This document shows positions 63,027 through 64,000 of a DNA stretch of 64,000 nt, in pieces. This DNA is from Hymenobacter sp. HSC-4F20. Lineage in GTDB: Bacteria; Bacteroidota; Bacteroidia; Cytophagales; Hymenobacteraceae. The position numbers and the translations under genes were made by a program. The stretch spans positions 186,001 through 250,000 of the forward strand of contig NZ_JAHZTD010000004.1 of the NCBI RefSeq assembly GCF_019599275.1, in the 5' to 3' direction. The notes under the pieces are model-generated. The model did not search any database, was not told where the DNA came from, and worked only from the letters and a program-made list of their open reading frames with translations. How positions within the stretch are numbered: position 1 is the stretch's first letter; every line of letters starts with the position of its first letter.

Positions 63027-63187
63027 GGGTAGGGCTTCGGGCCCAGGGCTTGGAGCGGAGCGTGGCTTAGCCAGTAAACCAGCGAAGGCGCCGCGCCCTA
63101 CGCACCAAGCACTAGGCACTATCAACCCACCGCCGTATCTTCGCGGCCGCAACTCCCGTAATTGCCTCTGTTCTTTTGCTTTCAGAT

Positions 63188-63421
63188 ATGAAAAAAACAT
63201 TCCTGTTCGGTCTGCTGGCCGGTTCGCTGCTGCTCTCCACTACTTCGTGCAGCAACCCCGATATTAAATCGGATGAAGATGTAGCCACCACGCCGCTGCC
63301 TCCCATCCCGGCCGCTCCCGACACTACCGGTGGCAAAACGCCTTCGGCCAACGAAGCAACCCGCGAAATCAATGCGGTGAATGCCACCGAGGACATCAAG
63401 AAGATGCAGCCTACCATGTAA
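63188..63421 (+). CDS. Small lipoprotein, unknown function
   Basis: 77 residues from the ATG at 63188. MKKTFLFGLLAGSLLLSTTSC is a lipoprotein signal. The mature part is short, Asp/Thr/Pro-rich (SNPDIKSDEDVATTPLPPIP) and ends in a helical AVNATEDIKKMQPTM. TATCTTCG upstream may be the promoter. A clear hairpin follows. No family is recognised; the signal peptide and terminator support it as a real gene. Confidence 0.72.
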   Translation: MKKTFLFGLLAGSLLLSTTSCSNPDIKSDEDVATTPLPPIPAAPDTTGGKTPSANEATREINAVNATEDIKKMQPTM

Positions 63422-63443
63422 TTCGGCCTTTGTGCCACGTGCT

Positions 63444-63476
63444 CAACGCCCTTCCGCTGCCTGCGGGAGGGCGTTG
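63444..63476 (+). terminator. Hairpin terminator after the small lipoprotein gene
   Basis: A stem CAACGCCCTTCCGC/GCGGGAGGGCGTTG with one mismatch and a 5-base loop, followed by GCATTTGT. Confidence 0.75.
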
Positions 63477-63555
63477 GCATTTGTATTCCAGACTTCGTAA
63501 GCGCCAGATTCTGCCGTGTATCCGGCGCCGTCTTCCTCTTCCTACCTCTACCTAC

Positions 63556-64000
63556 ATGTCCAACCTCACAATCCGCCGCGGCCAGGAGGCCGATTTGCCC
63601 CAGGTGCTGGCCCTGATTCAGGAACTGGCTGAGTATGAGCGTGCCCCGCACGAAGTCACGAATACGCTGGCTGACATGCAGCGCGACGGCTTCGGCCCGG
63701 AGCCGATTTTTAAGTTTTTCGTGGCCGAGCAGCCCGAGGGCCGCATCATCGGCATTGCGCTTTACTACACGGCCTACTCTACCTGGAAGGGCCGTATGCT
63801 TTACCTCGAAGACCTGGTCGTGACGGAAGACCTGCGCGGTACCGGCATTGGCAAGCGGCTTTTTGATGCGGTAGTAGCCGAGGCGCGCCACACGGGCGCC
63901 AACCGCATGAAGTGGCAGGTACTGGAGTGGAACGAGCCGGCCATCGGCTTCTACAAGAAAATCGGTGCCAACCTCGACCCCGAGTGGCACAACGGCAACC
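63556..64000 (+). CDS. GNAT family N-acetyltransferase, C-terminus cut by window edge
   Basis: 148 codons visible; the gene runs off the right edge. MSNLTIRRGQEADLPQVLALI is the GNAT opening. The acetyl-CoA loop is in LVVTEDLRGTGIGKRLFD (R-x-x-G-x-G pattern), preceded by YYTAYSTWKGRMLYLED, which closely resembles diamine/spermidine N1-acetyltransferases. The C-terminal strand WQVLEWNEPAIGFYKKIGA is also typical. It transfers acetyl from acetyl-CoA to an amine, probably a polyamine or amino-acid derivative. Only a few residues should be missing. Confidence 0.9.
   Translation, partial: MSNLTIRRGQEADLPQVLALIQELAEYERAPHEVTNTLADMQRDGFGPEPIFKFFVAEQPEGRIIGIALYYTAYSTWKGRMLYLEDLVVTEDLRGTGIGKRLFDAVVAEARHTGANRMKWQVLEWNEPAIGFYKKIGANLDPEWHNGN

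Overview
The window looks like chromosomal DNA of a high-GC Bacteroidota close to Hymenobacter (Cytophagales). The signs are proteins ending in type IX secretion sorting domains, a TonB receptor with two DUF4249 lipoproteins, many SPII lipoproteins, a YpdA-type bacillithiol reductase, and -7-like boxes (TAnnTTTG, TACCTTCG) close to start codons. The genus is inferred from gene content and codon flavour. No tRNA, rRNA, CRISPR array or prophage was seen.

Layout. 1-6.7 kb: the start of a BlaR1/M56 sensor with BlaI, a lipoprotein esterase, a penicillin acylase family enzyme, a beta-barrel protein and RlpA. 7-16.3 kb: a DUF72 protein, a T9SS-exported matrixin-like protease, a FabH-like synthase, a triple PA14 T9SS protein and a head-GIN-domain protein. 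16.5-23.3 kb: an M13 peptidase, ArfB, MgtE, a cyanophycinase and small membrane proteins. 23.5-32.2 kb: a FadL porin with an SGNH lipoprotein, YpdA, two related small lipoproteins flanking a DoxX-like protein, and DNA polymerase I. 32.5-41.4 kb: a frameshifted gene remnant, then a five-gene outer-membrane operon (TonB receptor, two mosaic DUF4249 paralogues, an MG2/plug-like protein, an unknown). 41.6-48.2 kb: a DEDDh exonuclease, a delta-60-repeat T9SS protein, a LemA/TPM operon and a sugar nucleotidyltransferase. A small gene with an in-frame stop follows.

The most striking part is 48.97-60.72 kb. Seven same-strand genes encode a vWA-like lipoprotein, a three-helix membrane protein, a divergent tubulin/FtsZ-like GTPase, a 1155-residue protein with a C-terminal Hsp70/actin-fold ATPase, a signal-peptide/one-helix/Pro-rich protein, a MotA/TolQ/ExbB-like channel subunit with a ~300-residue coiled-coil tail, and a MotB/OmpA-like partner that keeps the stator Asp. 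Tubulin-like, actin-like and ion-driven stator-like parts therefore sit together. I infer one envelope-spanning machine: ion flow through the stator pair, cytoplasmic NTPase filaments or switches, and a vWA sensor or adaptor on a membrane. It recalls the FtsZl/vWA/OmpA neighbourhood proposed for membrane remodelling, and the ZorA/ZorB motor of Zorya defence, but matches neither fully.

Inverted repeats separate most genes of this cluster, and a REP-associated IS200-like transposase (RAYT) with five REP palindromes sits between the tubulin-like and ATPase genes. The window ends with an S9 prolyl oligopeptidase lipoprotein, a small lipoprotein and a GNAT acetyltransferase cut by the window edge.
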